DNA from: Chara braunii
Taxonomy: Eukaryota; Streptophyta; Charophyceae; Charales; Characeae
Length of the DNA: 26,266 nt
NCBI GenBank assembly: GCA_003427395.1
Contig: BFEA01000195.1
Location: 1,118,535 to 1,144,800 of the forward strand
Reading direction: 5' to 3'
How positions within the stretch are numbered: the first letter of the stretch is position 1; each line of letters starts with the position of its first letter. The notes under the pieces were generated by a model. It searched no databases. It had not been told where the DNA came from and saw nothing but the letters and a program-made list of their open reading frames with translations. Shown piece after piece: positions 26,183 through 26,266 of the stretch. The position numbers were made by a program, and so were the translations under genes.

Positions 26183-26184
<2 letters not shown>

Positions 26185-26266
<82 letters not shown>
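26185..26266. repeat. (GT)n microsatellite at the window end
   Basis: An uninterrupted GT dinucleotide run reaches the last base, which probably caused the contig to end here. It is not the TTTAGGG-type plant telomere repeat. Confidence 0.97.

Noticed and set aside
26185-26266. Possible telomere at the window end
   Set aside because: It is a pure GT dinucleotide run; plant-type TTTAGGG repeats are absent.

Overview
This window looks like repeat-rich nuclear DNA from a plant-lineage eukaryote. The evidence is Ty3/gypsy and L1-type LINE fragments, spliceosomal snRNA retrocopies, long CA/GA/GT microsatellites, and a trihelix (Myb/SANT-like) frame of a type I associate with large plant families. 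The repeat style makes me suspect a charophyte alga such as Chara, but that is inference. I see no intact protein-coding gene. Several assembly artefacts are visible: a Nextera mate-pair junction adapter at 13908-13945, two exact 95-bp duplications each split by a single N, and scattered single Ns. Position 1 is the start of the same 95-mer that recurs at 5939 and 6035, and the window ends inside a GT tract, so this is probably a contig-like unit.

Layout. 1-4904 (minus): decayed gypsy copy 1, with gag, CCHC knuckle, protease, RT, RNase H and the start of integrase. 5005-5937 (plus): LINE fragment A (ORF2 C-terminus). 5938-9238 (minus): gypsy copy 2, lacking gag. 9239-9928 (plus): LINE fragment B. 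9929-12775 (plus): 5' part of a LINE (ORF1, endonuclease, start of RT), cut off inside RT. 13350-18000: a cluster of a repeat family containing the 3' part of U6 snRNA. A 1.8-kb LINE 3' end (C) is inserted there with an 8-bp target-site duplication, as is a 446-bp LINE-like 3' end (E) with its own 8-bp duplication; a foldback element with roughly 50-bp arms lies at 17651-17840. 18000-23490: mostly unassigned, holding a possible secreted cysteine-rich peptide frame interrupted by one TGA (19243-19530) and another foldback arm. 23551-23734 (minus): a near full-length U2 snRNA retropseudogene with poly(A) and a 13-bp target-site duplication. 23864-25020: tandem duplications and conserved hairpins. 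25056-26266: microsatellites around a trihelix-type pseudogene with two in-frame TGAs.

How it fits together. The LINEs supply the reverse-transcription machinery whose products are visible here: 5'-truncated LINE ends, poly(A) tails, short target-site duplications and the U2 retrocopy. The U6-bearing, foldback-associated repeat family does not match anything I know and is the best candidate for something undescribed. The gypsy elements are dead. Some of their stops are shared between the two copies, so the stops predate the duplication or the source element was already defective.
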